A DNA stretch of 62,899 bases from Candidatus Multivorans thiocomprendens (GCA_027493375.1 JAPVWO010000247.1:1-62899), one strand, 5' to 3'; shown: positions 15,708 to 24,483, counted from the first letter of the stretch. Numbers and translations are program-made. Notes: a model not told the origin generated them from the letters alone.

Positions 15708-17690
15708 ATGAGACACATGCTTCCGATCAGCGTCCTCGTGCCGCCGCTCGTCCTTGCCGCATCCGCCGTCCGGGCAGCGAATACTCCTGGCCAGGAACAG
15801 GCGGAGGGCCTCACGGGCGTCTACAGTTTCGTCGGCGCGCTGGACGGAGACGCGACCCTGTTCGCGGCCCGTTCGGGCGCCAAGAGCGAACTTGAACTCC
15901 ACTTGCCGATTCTGCGAGGCGACCGGATCTGGACGACGCCGAGCGCGCGACTCGCGGTCCTCATGTCGGACCGTTCGATCCTGGCCCTGGACCACGACTC
16001 GGAGATCACTCTTGAACGGATCGCCGGATCGCCGGACGGCGAAGACCACGACTCGCTCTACGTCCTGCACCGGGGCCGGCTGAGCCTGGAGGTCGAAAGT
16101 CACCTTCTCGAATCGGAGTTGCCGGTCGTGGACACAGCCAACGCCAGGGTCTACGTGAAGCAGGACGGCCGCTACCAGATTCACAGCGACGGAAGCCGCT
16201 GGACCGAGGTGACGGTTCTCTCCGGATTCGCGGAAGTCGTGACGCAGCGGGGATCGGTGATCGTCCGCGGCGGCGAGACGCTCGTGGCCAACGGTCTCGA
16301 CAATCCCTGGATCGAGCTCCAGAGCGGCGCAGGGGCGGCTGCTGCCGCGCTCGATGACTGGACGGAAGGCCATCGGGCCGGTCTCGTGGCCTATGCCGCC
16401 GTCGATGCGGGCGGTTACCGCGACGCGCTGGGCGCGCATGGCGAGTGGGTCGAGGTCGACGATCGACGGGCCTGGAAGCCGCGCGTCGAGCAGAACTGGC
16501 AGCCCTACAGCCGGGGCCGGTGGACGGACACTCCGGCCGGGCTCTACTGGGTGGCTCGGGATCCCTGGGGTCCGCTCACCTACCACTACGGCAGTTGGAA
16601 CCGGCATCCGGCCTGGGGGTGGCTCTGGTTCCCGGGTCTGAGGTACGCCCCCAGCCACGTCTACTGGTACTGGGGGCCGTCCTACGTCGGCTGGATTCCG
16701 CGCGGCTACTACCAGCACTACTACCGGGGTCTGGGCTACGGTCTCCGTTTCGGGCTCTACGGCTGGGCCGGCGGTTACTGGGATCCGTTCAACACCTGGA
16801 TCTTCTGCCCGACCGGTTACTTCGGCTACGGTCGTGGCTACACCTACGGCCGTTCCCTCCGGCGCCACCATCCCAAACTCGAACGCGGCATCATCACGAC
16901 GGACACCCGCGGCATCGACCGCCGGAACTGGCGCGACCCGGCAGCGGCACAGCGAATCCTGATCAAGCGGCGCGGCGGACTGGACGAGGGCGAACTCCCG
17001 AACGCCGACAGCTTCGTGGCGCGACGTCCCGACCTCGATCCCTCGTTCCGAGGCGAGATCAGGCGTAGCGATGGCGACCCTGCCGTCGTGTCCGTGCGGC
17101 GCGCGCGGCCTTCCGGGGACAGTTCCGGGTTGACGAGCGTCACGGCCGGTGGCGTCCGGGCGGCGCCCTCGAGCCGGGCGACCCGGGCCGGCGTGGTCCG
17201 GGACGGCGGTACGAACGTCGGGATCCGGCGAGCCGCTCCGGTTCCTGCGACCGAGGACGACGGTTCCGCGAAGCCGAGCGTGTCCGTCAAGGCAGCGCCA
17301 GCGAGCCCTGGCGCCGCGCCTGCACCGAGCCGGCGGCCGACGGCCGGTCGACGCGTGCTGGACGCCATTCGGAGCCGGGACGGCGGTTCGAGTCCCACAC
17401 GGGTGCGATCGACGCCCCGGAGTTCAACGCCCACGACGGCGCCGCCCACGAGGGTCCGGTCGACGCCGCGGAGTTCGACGCCCAGGGCGGCGCCGCCCAC
17501 GAGGGTCCGGTCGACACCGCGAGCCTCTACCCCCAGGTCGTCCTCGCGGCCGGCACGGGTGCGGTCGTCCAGCCCCAGGAGTTCGTCGCCGCGGTCTTCC
17601 TCGCCGCCGCCCTCTTCCTCGCCCTCTTCTTCCCCCTCCTCCCCGCCGCCTTCAGGCGGCGGCGGACGGACGCCGCCGTTCGCGCCCTGA
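15708..17690 (+). CDS. FecR-domain / DUF6600-type secreted protein with repetitive Ser/Pro/Arg tail
   Basis: The 660-residue exported protein starts at ATG 15708 after GGGGGACCGAGAG. A signal peptide ends near residue 23 (SAVRAANT). Residues about 30-190 form a FecR-like beta domain (GDRIWTTPSARLAVLMSDRS, LHRGRLSLEVE). Residues about 230-390 are very rich in Trp, Tyr and Gly (WVARDPWGPLTYHYGSW, YWGPSYVGWIPRGYY), matching DUF6600-type proteins. The last 110 residues are low complexity with three 17-residue repeats beginning TRVRSTPRSSTP. FecR domains usually sit on anti-sigma regulators, but this one has no visible transmembrane anchor. The function is unknown. It lies behind a sigma-54 promoter. 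Confidence 0.75.
   Translation: MRHMLPISVLVPPLVLAASAVRAANTPGQEQAEGLTGVYSFVGALDGDATLFAARSGAKSELELHLPILRGDRIWTTPSARLAVLMSDRSILALDHDSEITLERIAGSPDGEDHDSLYVLHRGRLSLEVESHLLESELPVVDTANARVYVKQDGRYQIHSDGSRWTEVTVLSGFAEVVTQRGSVIVRGGETLVANGLDNPWIELQSGAGAAAAALDDWTEGHRAGLVAYAAVDAGGYRDALGAHGEWVEVDDRRAWKPRVEQNWQPYSRGRWTDTPAGLYWVARDPWGPLTYHYGSWNRHPAWGWLWFPGLRYAPSHVYWYWGPSYVGWIPRGYYQHYYRGLGYGLRFGLYGWAGGYWDPFNTWIFCPTGYFGYGRGYTYGRSLRRHHPKLERGIITTDTRGIDRRNWRDPAAAQRILIKRRGGLDEGELPNADSFVARRPDLDPSFRGEIRRSDGDPAVVSVRRARPSGDSSGLTSVTAGGVRAAPSSRATRAGVVRDGGTNVGIRRAAPVPATEDDGSAKPSVSVKAAPASPGAAPAPSRRPTAGRRVLDAIRSRDGGSSPTRVRSTPRSSTPTTAPPTRVRSTPRSSTPRAAPPTRVRSTPRASTPRSSSRPARVRSSSPRSSSPRSSSPPPSSSPSSSPSSPPPSGGGGRTPPFAP
17397..17549 (+). 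repeat. Three in-frame 51-bp tandem repeats
   Basis: Units start at 17397, 17448 and 17499. Each encodes TRVRSTPR-[SA]-STP followed by a variable TTAPP, RAAPP or RSSSRP. The first two are nearly identical in DNA and the third decays into a Ser/Arg/Pro-rich tail. They lie in the C-terminal region of the FecR/DUF6600-type gene and are likely length-variable between strains. Confidence 0.85.
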
Positions 17691-17714
17691 CAACGGCCTG
17701 ATGCCCGGCGGGCC

Positions 17715-18392
17715 GTGGCAGAGCCTTGCCCGATCGAGCGCGTGAAAGAGAGGCCCAGGACTCCGGATCTGATGGCGATCAGTGCCCGGCGACTCTGCGG
17801 TGGCGCCGGCGGACTGGGGTGTTGGGCCCGATCGCTCCCTTCCGGCACGACGATTCAGTTGCGGGAAAAGGACCTCGAACGGGACGAGCTGATCCGCCTC
17901 GGCCGCACTCTGCGAAGCGCGTTCGACGGCGTCCTGATCGTGAACGGCGACCTCGAAGTCGCACTGGCTTGCGATGCCGATGGCGTTCACCTGCCATCCG
18001 ACGCATCGTGGCGAGAGGTGGGGGCGTGCGTTCGCCAGCACGGTCTGCTGCTGGGAGTCTCCACGCACAGCCTGGAAGAACTCGAGACCGCGGCGGAAGC
18101 TGGCGCCCACTACGCCCTGTTCGGCCCCGTCTTCGACTCTCCGGAGAAGCGCCGTTTCGGCCCGGCCCAGGGCCTCGAGCGACTTCGAATGGCTGCGGGC
18201 GCCGACCTGCCGGTGCTCGCGGTCGGCGGTGTCGATGCCGGCAACGCGGCGGCGATCGCCCACGCCGGTGCGCACGGTGTGGCTGCAATCAGGGCCTTCG
18301 TCGACGCGCTCGCGGCCGTGGATCTCAAGACGGCGTGGATCGGAGCGGCTGGTACGATGCGGCGCCGTGAAGCCAGTGCCCCTGAAGGGTAG
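17715..18392 (+). CDS. ThiE/TenI-family thiamine phosphate synthase-like protein
   Basis: The 225-residue TIM-barrel protein has the family motifs IQLREKDL, DGVHLPSDA, LGVSTHSLEEL, YALFGPVFDSPEK and AVGGVDAGNAAAIAHAGAHGVAAI. These bind the hydroxymethylpyrimidine pyrophosphate and thiazole phosphate in ThiE, or support thiazole aromatisation in TenI. The usual first strand YLITD is replaced by LMAISARR, so I cannot say which activity it has. No thiC, thiD or thiG is nearby. GTG 17715 is used. GTG 17742 and ATG 17772 are alternatives, none with a clear ribosome site. It ends 35 bp before lspA. Confidence 0.75.
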   Translation: MAEPCPIERVKERPRTPDLMAISARRLCGGAGGLGCWARSLPSGTTIQLREKDLERDELIRLGRTLRSAFDGVLIVNGDLEVALACDADGVHLPSDASWREVGACVRQHGLLLGVSTHSLEELETAAEAGAHYALFGPVFDSPEKRRFGPAQGLERLRMAAGADLPVLAVGGVDAGNAAAIAHAGAHGVAAIRAFVDALAAVDLKTAWIGAAGTMRRREASAPEG

Positions 18393-18427
18393 CGATCCCA
18401 CGCCCCGACCGCTCACGCAGGCGACCC

Positions 18428-18958
18428 ATGCGCGCTAGATTCCTCGTCGTTTCCGCTTTGATCGTGGCGCTGGATCAGTGGACCAAGCTCTGGATCGAAC
18501 GCACCCTGGAGCCACACGGGCGACTGGAAGTCGTGCCGGGTTTCTTCGATCTGGTCCATGTCCAGAACACCGGCATCGCGTTCGGGCTGTTTCCGGCCGG
18601 GCGTGAGCTCGGCGGCACACTGGTGCTGACGGCTCTCGGATTCCTCGCGCTCGCCGTCGTTTCGGTCTACTTCCGGCGCACTTCCGAACGGGAACCGCTG
18701 CTGCTCCTTTCCCTCTCCCTGGTGCTCGGCGGCGCGGTCGGCAATTTGATCGACCGCATCCTGCTGCGAGCGGTTACCGACTTCCTGGACGTCTATGTCG
18801 GTGCGCATCACTGGCCGGCCTTCAACGTCGCCGACAGCGGCGTGACGGTCGGCATCGTGCTGATGCTGGTCCACAGCTTCGTTCCGTCGTTGGGAACCCG
18901 GGCTGGCGAGGCCACGGCGGGTCGGGGCGACCTGGTCGGCGCCGGCACGTCGAAGTGA
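18428..18958 (+). CDS. lspA: Lipoprotein signal peptidase (signal peptidase II)
   Basis: LspA cleaves prolipoprotein signal peptides after diacylglyceryl transfer, in the inner membrane. The 176 residues show four hydrophobic segments, DQWTKLW near the N-terminus, VQNTGIAFGLF, and the aspartate dyad in GNLIDRI and FNVADSGV. It overlaps rluD as GTGA. The lspA-rluD pair is common in bacteria. The lipoproteins predicted in this window (14383, 21971, 50275) are likely substrates. Confidence 0.96.
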   Translation: MRARFLVVSALIVALDQWTKLWIERTLEPHGRLEVVPGFFDLVHVQNTGIAFGLFPAGRELGGTLVLTALGFLALAVVSVYFRRTSEREPLLLLSLSLVLGGAVGNLIDRILLRAVTDFLDVYVGAHHWPAFNVADSGVTVGIVLMLVHSFVPSLGTRAGEATAGRGDLVGAGTSK

Positions 18959-19950
18959 GCTCGATCGAGGCGCCGGCCTCGGCCGCGGGCGAGCGCATCG
19001 ACGTCTACCTTGCGCGGATCCTCGATCAGCCCCGCAATCGGGTACAGACGCTCCTCCGCCGCGGCCTCGTCACGGCTGGAGGCTCTCCGCTGAAGCCGTC
19101 CTACGTGCTGCGGGGGGGCGAGGAGATCGCCTACCGTCTACCGCCGCCCCCGTCGACTCGACCGCTCCCCGAGGCCGGACCCGTCGCGGTGATCCACGAG
19201 GACGAGAATCTGCTCGTCGTGGACAAGCCGGCGGGCCTGATCGTTCACCCCGGCAGCGGGGTGTCGGGAGGCACCCTGGTCAACAGGCTCCTCCACCACC
19301 GCCCCGGAATGGCCGGCGTCGGGTCCGTGGAACGGCCGGGCATCGTTCACCGCCTCGACGCGGGCACCAGCGGCGCCCTTGCCGTCGCGTGCAGCGATGC
19401 CGCGTATCGGCGGCTGAGCCGAGCCTTTGCCGAACGCGAAGTCGGCAAGGTCTATCTGGCCGTGGTCTACGGTCGGCCCGAGCCGTCGCAGGGAGAGGTC
19501 GCACTGCCGATCGGCCGCGACCCGGCGGTGCGCACGCGCATGGCGGTGGTGAGTGAGTCCAGGGGCGGCCGGCCGGCGGTCAGCCGCTACCGCCTGTTGG
19601 CCGGGGCAGCCGGCGTTTCCCTGCTGGAACTGGGAATCCTGACCGGCAGAACTCACCAGATCCGGGTTCACTGCAAGGCGATCGGACACCCTCTTGTCGG
19701 CGATCCGACCTACGGCGAGGCCCGCTGGAGGAACCTCGATCCATCCATGCGCCGGCCGTTGCGCGAGTTCCCCCGACCGGCTCTCCATGCACTGCGGCTC
19801 ACGCTGCCGGGTTTCGCCGGCGCACCCTCGCGCACCTTCACGGCCCAGGTGCCCGAGGACCTCCGGAGCCTGTGCAAGGCCTGTCGCCTGGATCGGGGGT
19901 TGCCGATCGACCGTCAGGAGTCGCCCGCGCCCCCGGCAGCGCTCGAGTAA
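18955..19950 (+). CDS. rluD: RluA/RluD-family 23S rRNA pseudouridine synthase
   Basis: The 331-residue protein has an N-terminal S4 RNA-binding domain (about 10-65, ERIDVYLARILDQPRNRVQTLLRRG) and a pseudouridine synthase domain. The domain includes DENLLVVDKPAGLIVHPG, catalytic Asp135 in HRLDAGTSGALAV, and LELGILTGRTHQIRVH. The motif is normally HRLDKDTSG. Here Ala-Gly replaces Lys-Asp after the catalytic residue. GTG 18955 overlaps the lspA stop. The S4 domain points to RluD (large-helix modification) rather than RluA, but target uridines are inferred. The end overlaps the convergent bactofilin gene by 37 bp. Confidence 0.92.
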   Translation: MSSIEAPASAAGERIDVYLARILDQPRNRVQTLLRRGLVTAGGSPLKPSYVLRGGEEIAYRLPPPPSTRPLPEAGPVAVIHEDENLLVVDKPAGLIVHPGSGVSGGTLVNRLLHHRPGMAGVGSVERPGIVHRLDAGTSGALAVACSDAAYRRLSRAFAEREVGKVYLAVVYGRPEPSQGEVALPIGRDPAVRTRMAVVSESRGGRPAVSRYRLLAGAAGVSLLELGILTGRTHQIRVHCKAIGHPLVGDPTYGEARWRNLDPSMRRPLREFPRPALHALRLTLPGFAGAPSRTFTAQVPEDLRSLCKACRLDRGLPIDRQESPAPPAALE

Positions 19951-20381
19951 CTCCGGCCTGGCGTCGCACCGATCGCCAGCGTGCCGCTCATCTCGATCCG
20001 GCCGTTGCAAATGCCCCCTTCGGCGATGGACACGAGAGGAGCGGTCAGATTTCCCTCGACCGAGCCCGAGGACAGCACTTCGATCTTCTCCGATGCCCGG
20101 ATATCCCCCTTCACGTGGCCCGAAACCTGAACGGACTGGGCAACCACGTCGGCCTCGATCCGTCCTCGCCGTCCGAGCACGAAACGTCCCTTGAGCTCCA
20201 CGTTCCCCGTCAGCGAGCCGTCGACCAGGACCTCGGCTTCGCCCGCGATGCTGCCGTCGATGTGCGAACCAGGCGCCACGTAGGTGCGCGCCGGCGCCGC
20301 CGAGGGTGACCTCACCTCGCCGGGAGGCGTCAGCGCGGCTTCCGCCGCCGTCTCTTCGAGATCCTTCTTGAAGAACGCCAT
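19914..20381 (-). CDS. Bactofilin (polymer-forming cytoskeletal protein)
   Basis: The 155-residue product has the bactofilin right-handed beta-helix (residues about 35-135) built from short repeats such as SHIDGSIAGEAEVLVDGSLTGN and SGHVKGDIRASEKIEVLSSGSVEGN. The ends are flexible and Pro/Ala/Ser-rich. Such proteins polymerise without nucleotides at the inner membrane and help position envelope enzymes. ATG 20381 is used because the longer frame runs through tRNA-Gly(TCC). No M23 peptidase gene, a frequent partner, is adjacent. Confidence 0.92.
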   Translation of the reverse strand: MAFFKKDLEETAAEAALTPPGEVRSPSAAPARTYVAPGSHIDGSIAGEAEVLVDGSLTGNVELKGRFVLGRRGRIEADVVAQSVQVSGHVKGDIRASEKIEVLSSGSVEGNLTAPLVSIAEGGICNGRIEMSGTLAIGATPGRSYSSAAGGAGDS

Positions 20382-20448
20382 CTGCTCTTTGTACCCTTCC
20401 TGTCTCTTGGTTTCCTGTTGGGCCGGGTCACACCCCGGCTGAGGCATC

Positions 20449-20524
20449 TGGAGCGGGCAACGGGACTCGAACCCGCGACATCCAGCTTGGGAAGCTGGCA
20501 CTCTGCCAACTGAGTTATGCCCGC
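20449..20524 (-). tRNA. tRNA-Gly (anticodon TCC)
   Basis: Acceptor GCGGGCA (from 20524) pairs with TGCCCGC. The anticodon stem CCAGC/GCTGG encloses TTCCCAA (anticodon TCC), and the T-arm GCGGGTTCGAGTCCCGT and a TCCA 3' end are present. It is 67 bp upstream of the bactofilin gene on the same strand. Confidence 0.96.
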
Positions 20525-20640
20525 AGGCACTCGGACGCCGTTCAAGGTAACCCAGCCCTCGCGGACGGTCAAGCACCCCGGCCGGGCCCAGCAAAAGACG
20601 CTATGATGCGCAACCGTTACGCCCCTAGTCCTCGCGCTTG

Positions 20641-20901
20641 ATGGCCCATAGTTCCCAGCCCCTCTACTTCTTCCCGGAGCGGGACGTGACCGTCGAGGAA
20701 CTCGAAGAGATGCTCCATGGCGGCAGCCGCGAGGATCGCTGCACCGCGATCTCCTGCATGCTGCGCTACGCGCAGTGGGAGGACATCTGGGACTACGTTT
20801 CCCGGGAGGATGTGCGGGAACTCTTCGACGACCTGGATCTGCCCGAGAGCCTGCGCGCCGCGTGGGCCCGCATGCTGAAGATCCAGTCGGTCGCCACCTG
20901 A
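20641..20901 (+). CDS. Small acidic protein of unknown function (86 aa)
   Basis: I do not recognise a family. The 86 residues are acidic and look all-helical (RDVTVEELEEMLHGGSREDR, AISCMLRYAQWEDIWDYVSRE, VRELFDDLDLPESLRAAWARM), without signal or membrane segment. A HEAT-like or regulatory mini-domain is possible. ATG 20641 is used. A TTG lies directly before it, and there is no clear Shine-Dalgarno sequence. Codon use is like the neighbours, which supports a real gene. It stands between tRNA-Gly and the convergent AIM24-type gene. Confidence 0.65.
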   Translation: MAHSSQPLYFFPERDVTVEELEEMLHGGSREDRCTAISCMLRYAQWEDIWDYVSREDVRELFDDLDLPESLRAAWARMLKIQSVAT

Positions 20902-20932
20902 GCCGCGGCCCGGGCCGAGCGGGCGTCGGGCC

Positions 20933-21937
20933 CTATCGGCGATCGCCCATCACCAGACCGCCCAGACCGCCGAGTACAGAGCCCTCGCCCTTGCGAGTCC
21001 CGCCGGTCTGGGGTGCCGCGGCGTAGACCCGGCTCGCCAGCCGGCTGAACGGAAGCGACTGGATCCACACTTTTCCGGGTCCGGTCAGGGTGGCGAAGAA
21101 CAGTCCTTCGCCGCCGAACAGCGCGGTCTTGATCCCGGGCACCGTCTGGATGTCGTAGTCGACCTGGCGTTCGAAGGCGACCAGGCAGCCGGTGTCCAGC
21201 CGAAGCGTCTCGCCGGCGCCGAGATCGCGCTCGACCACCGTGCCGCCGGCGTGGACGAACGCGAGGCCGTCGCCTTCGAGCTTCTGCAGGATGAAGCCCT
21301 CGCCGCCGAACAGACCGGCCCCGAACTTCCGCTGAAACGCGATACCTACCGAGACGCCCTTGGCGGCACAGAGGAAGGCGTCCTTCTGGCAGAGGATCGT
21401 GTTGCCATGGGCCGGAAGGTCCAGGGGAATGATGCGCCCCGGATAAGGCGAGGCGAAGGCGACGTTCCGGCGGGCGCCGGCGCCGTTTCCGAACACCGTC
21501 ATGAACAGGGACTCCCCCGTCAGGACCCGCTTGCCGGCGGAAAGGAGCTTGTCCATGAAGCCTCCGCCGCCACGCTCCGAACCGTCACCGAAGATCGTGT
21601 TCATCTCGATGCCGGGATCCATGTACATGAAGGACCCCGCTTCCGCGATGCAGGCTTCGCCCGGGTCGAGCGTGATCTCGACGAACTGCATCTCCTCGCC
21701 GACGATCACGAAGTCGATCTCGTCGGCTACGCCGCCCGGCGGCCTGGGAATCGGCGTGCCGAAAGCGGCGGCGAACCGGGGTTCGCTGACGACCGGCGCC
21801 CAGTTGCCCATGCCGTCCCGGTAGACGTGAGCGCCGCGGGCGATGGAGCCGGAACGGATCCGCTCCTCAATCTCCTCCGCCCTGTATGGCCCTTCCTGCT
21901 TGCCGTCGATGGCGACGTACCAGATCTGATCGCTCAT
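20933..21937 (-). CDS. GYF_2 domain fused to AIM24/TIGR00266-type protein
   Basis: The 334-residue protein begins with a GYF_2 (DUF4339) domain (about 3-58: [25 protein letters not shown]). This is joined to an AIM24/TIGR00266 beta-domain (about 72-310: [72 protein letters not shown]). The family is widespread and its biochemical role is unknown. GYF domains usually bind proline-rich peptides. The protein looks cytoplasmic. It lies 33 bp downstream of the cyclotransferase gene and is probably cotranscribed. Confidence 0.85.
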   Translation of the reverse strand: MSDQIWYVAIDGKQEGPYRAEEIEERIRSGSIARGAHVYRDGMGNWAPVVSEPRFAAAFGTPIPRPPGGVADEIDFVIVGEEMQFVEITLDPGEACIAEAGSFMYMDPGIEMNTIFGDGSERGGGGFMDKLLSAGKRVLTGESLFMTVFGNGAGARRNVAFASPYPGRIIPLDLPAHGNTILCQKDAFLCAAKGVSVGIAFQRKFGAGLFGGEGFILQKLEGDGLAFVHAGGTVVERDLGAGETLRLDTGCLVAFERQVDYDIQTVPGIKTALFGGEGLFFATLTGPGKVWIQSLPFSRLASRVYAAAPQTGGTRKGEGSVLGGLGGLVMGDRR

Positions 21938-21970
21938 GCTCTGAAGTACTCCTGTTCCCCGCCCCGGGTT

Positions 21971-22813
21971 TCAATCCCCGGGCGGCGGATCGTAGCCCGG
22001 AATCCGCACCTCGAAGACCCAGGGCCAGTACTTCCCGGTCAGCAGGAAGGTCCCGGTGTCGGGCCGGTAGGCGATGCCGTTGAGGACGTCCGCCTCCTCC
22101 GCCTCCTCCGCCGTCAGCAGGCCAGACGCGTCCACGACCGCCACCACCGAGCCGGCTTCCACGTCGATGACGGCGATCTCGTCGCTGCCGAACAGGTTCG
22201 CGAAGAGCCGATCGTCGACCAGTTCGAGCTCGTTGACGTCATCCAGCGGCATGCCGTTTCTCGTGACACGCAGTCGCCGCCGCACCTCGAGGGTCTCGGG
22301 ATCGCGAAACGTGAGCACCGGCGTGCCGTCGCTCATGATCAGCTCCGACCCGTCGTAGGCGAGCCCCCAGCCTTCCCCGGTGAAGCGCATCCTGCCCAGT
22401 TCGGCGAACGGCTCGAGGGTCCAGACCAGGGCCATGCCTCGCCGCCAGGTCAACTGGATCAGCCGCTCCTCCGCGCCCGGGACGAGGGCGATGCCCTCGC
22501 CGAACAGGTCCCGGTCGAGATCGACCCGGTCCAGTTCCGAACCGTCATCCCAGCGCCACGAGCGCAGGCTCGAGGCCCCATAGGAGCCGGTGCTTTCGTA
22601 GATCACGCCGTCGCGCCACAGGAGGCCCTGCGTGTAGGCCGCGGTGTCGTGTGCGCGCCGGTCAAGGACTTCGATCAGCCAGCGTTCCGGTTCAGGCGGC
22701 CGCTGGCCGGCCCCATCGTTCCGCGATGAACCGCTCGATCCGGCCGGCGCGCACGCCGGCACAAGAAGCAGGGCGAGGCTCAACAGTCCGAGGGCCGGGA
22801 GAGTCTTGTGCAT
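21971..22813 (-). CDS. Glutaminyl-peptide cyclotransferase, lipoprotein form
   Basis: The 280-residue protein has a lipobox VPAC (Cys21). It is followed by the five-bladed beta-propeller of plant/bacterial-type glutamine cyclotransferases: AYTQGLLWRDGVIYESTGSYGASSL, GEGWGLAYDGSELIMSDGT, DDVNELELVDDRLFAN and DVLNGIAYRPDTGTFLLTGK. It converts N-terminal Gln to pyroglutamate on exported peptides, presumably at the outer or inner membrane facing the periplasm. The gene is divergent from the MscS-type gene at 22894. Confidence 0.9.
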   Translation of the reverse strand: MHKTLPALGLLSLALLLVPACAPAGSSGSSRNDGAGQRPPEPERWLIEVLDRRAHDTAAYTQGLLWRDGVIYESTGSYGASSLRSWRWDDGSELDRVDLDRDLFGEGIALVPGAEERLIQLTWRRGMALVWTLEPFAELGRMRFTGEGWGLAYDGSELIMSDGTPVLTFRDPETLEVRRRLRVTRNGMPLDDVNELELVDDRLFANLFGSDEIAVIDVEAGSVVAVVDASGLLTAEEAEEADVLNGIAYRPDTGTFLLTGKYWPWVFEVRIPGYDPPPGD

Positions 22814-22893
22814 GTGCCGACGGCCACGCTAGCAGCCCGTGGCGCCGGGCCGCCCTTGACGGTTCCGGCGGCGGTTGGAAGAGTGTCGCCGCC

Positions 22894-24483
22894 ATGACGT
22901 CTCCCGTCCTGCGAAGGGTCAGTCTTCTCGCCAGTGGCGCGCTCCTCGCCGCGGCCTGGTTCGCCTTTGCCCAGCCGGCGGCTGACCAGTCGTTGTCGAG
23001 TCCACGGGAGACGATGCGTGTTTTCCTGGAGGCCTTCGCGACCGAGGACGGCCGCCCGGATCTGGAGACCGCGGCCGGCTGCCTCGATCTGGCGGATCTG
23101 CCGTTCCCGGTGCGGGCGCGGCAGGGAAGGAACCTGGCCAGTGAACTGAAGCACGTGATCGACCGGCTCGAGTTCGTGGACCTCGCGGCCATTCCCGGCG
23201 ACGGCGACCTGGACAGGTGGGTGTTCAACGACGACCTGTCCGCACCGGTCGTGCTGGCGCCGGACGAGAACGGAAACTGGCTGTTCACGCGCGAGACGGT
23301 GGCGTCCATCCCGACTCTGTACCAGGAGCTGCGGGACCGGTCGGTAGTCGAAGGGGTCGAGGAAGCACCGGTAACAGCGGCGACCTGGCTCCGGGATCGT
23401 GTTCCGTCCTATCTGCGGACCGGAGGCTTCGTCCTCCACCCCTGGCAGTGGCTGGCGCTGCCGATCCTCGTTCTGCTCGGCCTGCTGATCGACCGGATCG
23501 TCGTCTGGATCGCGTACGGATTGTTCGCCGGACCGCTGAACAGGCGCTACGAATCCCTCGACCTCAGGGGTGCGCGTCGCGTCCTGCGCCCGACCGGACT
23601 GCTGGTCATGGCCGGAGTGTGGTGGCTGGGACTTCAGTGGCTGGGCTTGCCGCCCCGGGTCCATGCCTGGCTCGACGTGATCGTTCTCGTGCTGTTCCTG
23701 CTGGCGCTCGGCCGTGTGGCCTTCGCCCAGATCGACCTGCTCGGAACGGCGCTGCGAGCGCGGGCCGCCCGGGCCGAGAACCGGTTCCAGGACCAGTTGG
23801 TCCCGTTCGTCACGAAGACGCTGAAGGTGGCGGTCGCCGTCTTCGGCATCGTCTTCCTGCTCGCCCAGCAGGGCCGGGACGTGACGGCACTGCTCGCCGG
23901 CCTGGGATTGAGTGGTCTGGCGGTGGCCCTGGCGGCGCAGGATCTCCTCAAGAACCTGTTCGGTTCGGTCACCGTCCTGCTCGACCGCCCGTTTCGCATC
24001 GGCGACTGGGTCAAGGTCGGCGACGTCGAAGGCGTGGTCGAGGAGATCGGCTTTCGCAGCACCCGCGTCCGGACGTTCTACGCTTCCCTGATCACCCTCC
24101 CCAACGCCAGGTTGATCGACGCCTCGGTCGACAACTACGGTGCCCGGGCGTTCCGTCGCTGGAGCACCCGCATCAGCATCACGTACGACACGCCGCCGGA
24201 ATCCGTCGACGCCTTCTGCGAGGGGCTCCGGCAGATCGTCCGCGCCAACGAGTCGATGCGGCAGGACGCCTTCGAGATTCACCTGAACGAGTTCGGCACC
24301 GATGGCCTGGAGATCATGCTCTACGTCTTCTTCCTGGCCCCGGACTGGAGTACGGAGTTGCGGCTCCGCCACGACCTTGCTCTGGACATCCTGAGACTCG
24401 CCGACCGGCTCGGAGTGCGCATCGCCTTCCCCACGCGGACGATTCAGCTGGAGGCCCCGGCGGAGGACGATCCGTCCGACTGA
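22894..24483 (+). CDS. MscS-type mechanosensitive channel with periplasmic N-terminal domain
   Basis: The 529-residue protein has a signal peptide (LLASGALLAAAWFAFA), a periplasmic domain of about 150 residues, and four to five membrane helices. The channel core includes the glycine/alanine pore helix (ALLAGLGLSGLAVALAAQDLLKN) and the following beta-domain (FRIGDWVKVGDVEGVVEEIGFRSTRVR), a conserved MscS signature. A C-terminal mixed domain follows. It likely releases solutes on hypo-osmotic shock. ATG 22894 places the signal peptide correctly. The longer frame to 22651 is antisense to the cyclotransferase. The final 40 bp overlap the convergent histidine kinase gene. Confidence 0.93.
   Translation: MTSPVLRRVSLLASGALLAAAWFAFAQPAADQSLSSPRETMRVFLEAFATEDGRPDLETAAGCLDLADLPFPVRARQGRNLASELKHVIDRLEFVDLAAIPGDGDLDRWVFNDDLSAPVVLAPDENGNWLFTRETVASIPTLYQELRDRSVVEGVEEAPVTAATWLRDRVPSYLRTGGFVLHPWQWLALPILVLLGLLIDRIVVWIAYGLFAGPLNRRYESLDLRGARRVLRPTGLLVMAGVWWLGLQWLGLPPRVHAWLDVIVLVLFLLALGRVAFAQIDLLGTALRARAARAENRFQDQLVPFVTKTLKVAVAVFGIVFLLAQQGRDVTALLAGLGLSGLAVALAAQDLLKNLFGSVTVLLDRPFRIGDWVKVGDVEGVVEEIGFRSTRVRTFYASLITLPNARLIDASVDNYGARAFRRWSTRISITYDTPPESVDAFCEGLRQIVRANESMRQDAFEIHLNEFGTDGLEIMLYVFFLAPDWSTELRLRHDLALDILRLADRLGVRIAFPTRTIQLEAPAEDDPSD

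Noticed and set aside
17715..18392. Assignment as a definite ThiE
   Set aside because: The first-strand motif differs and no thiamine genes are adjacent, so only the ThiE/TenI family is claimed.
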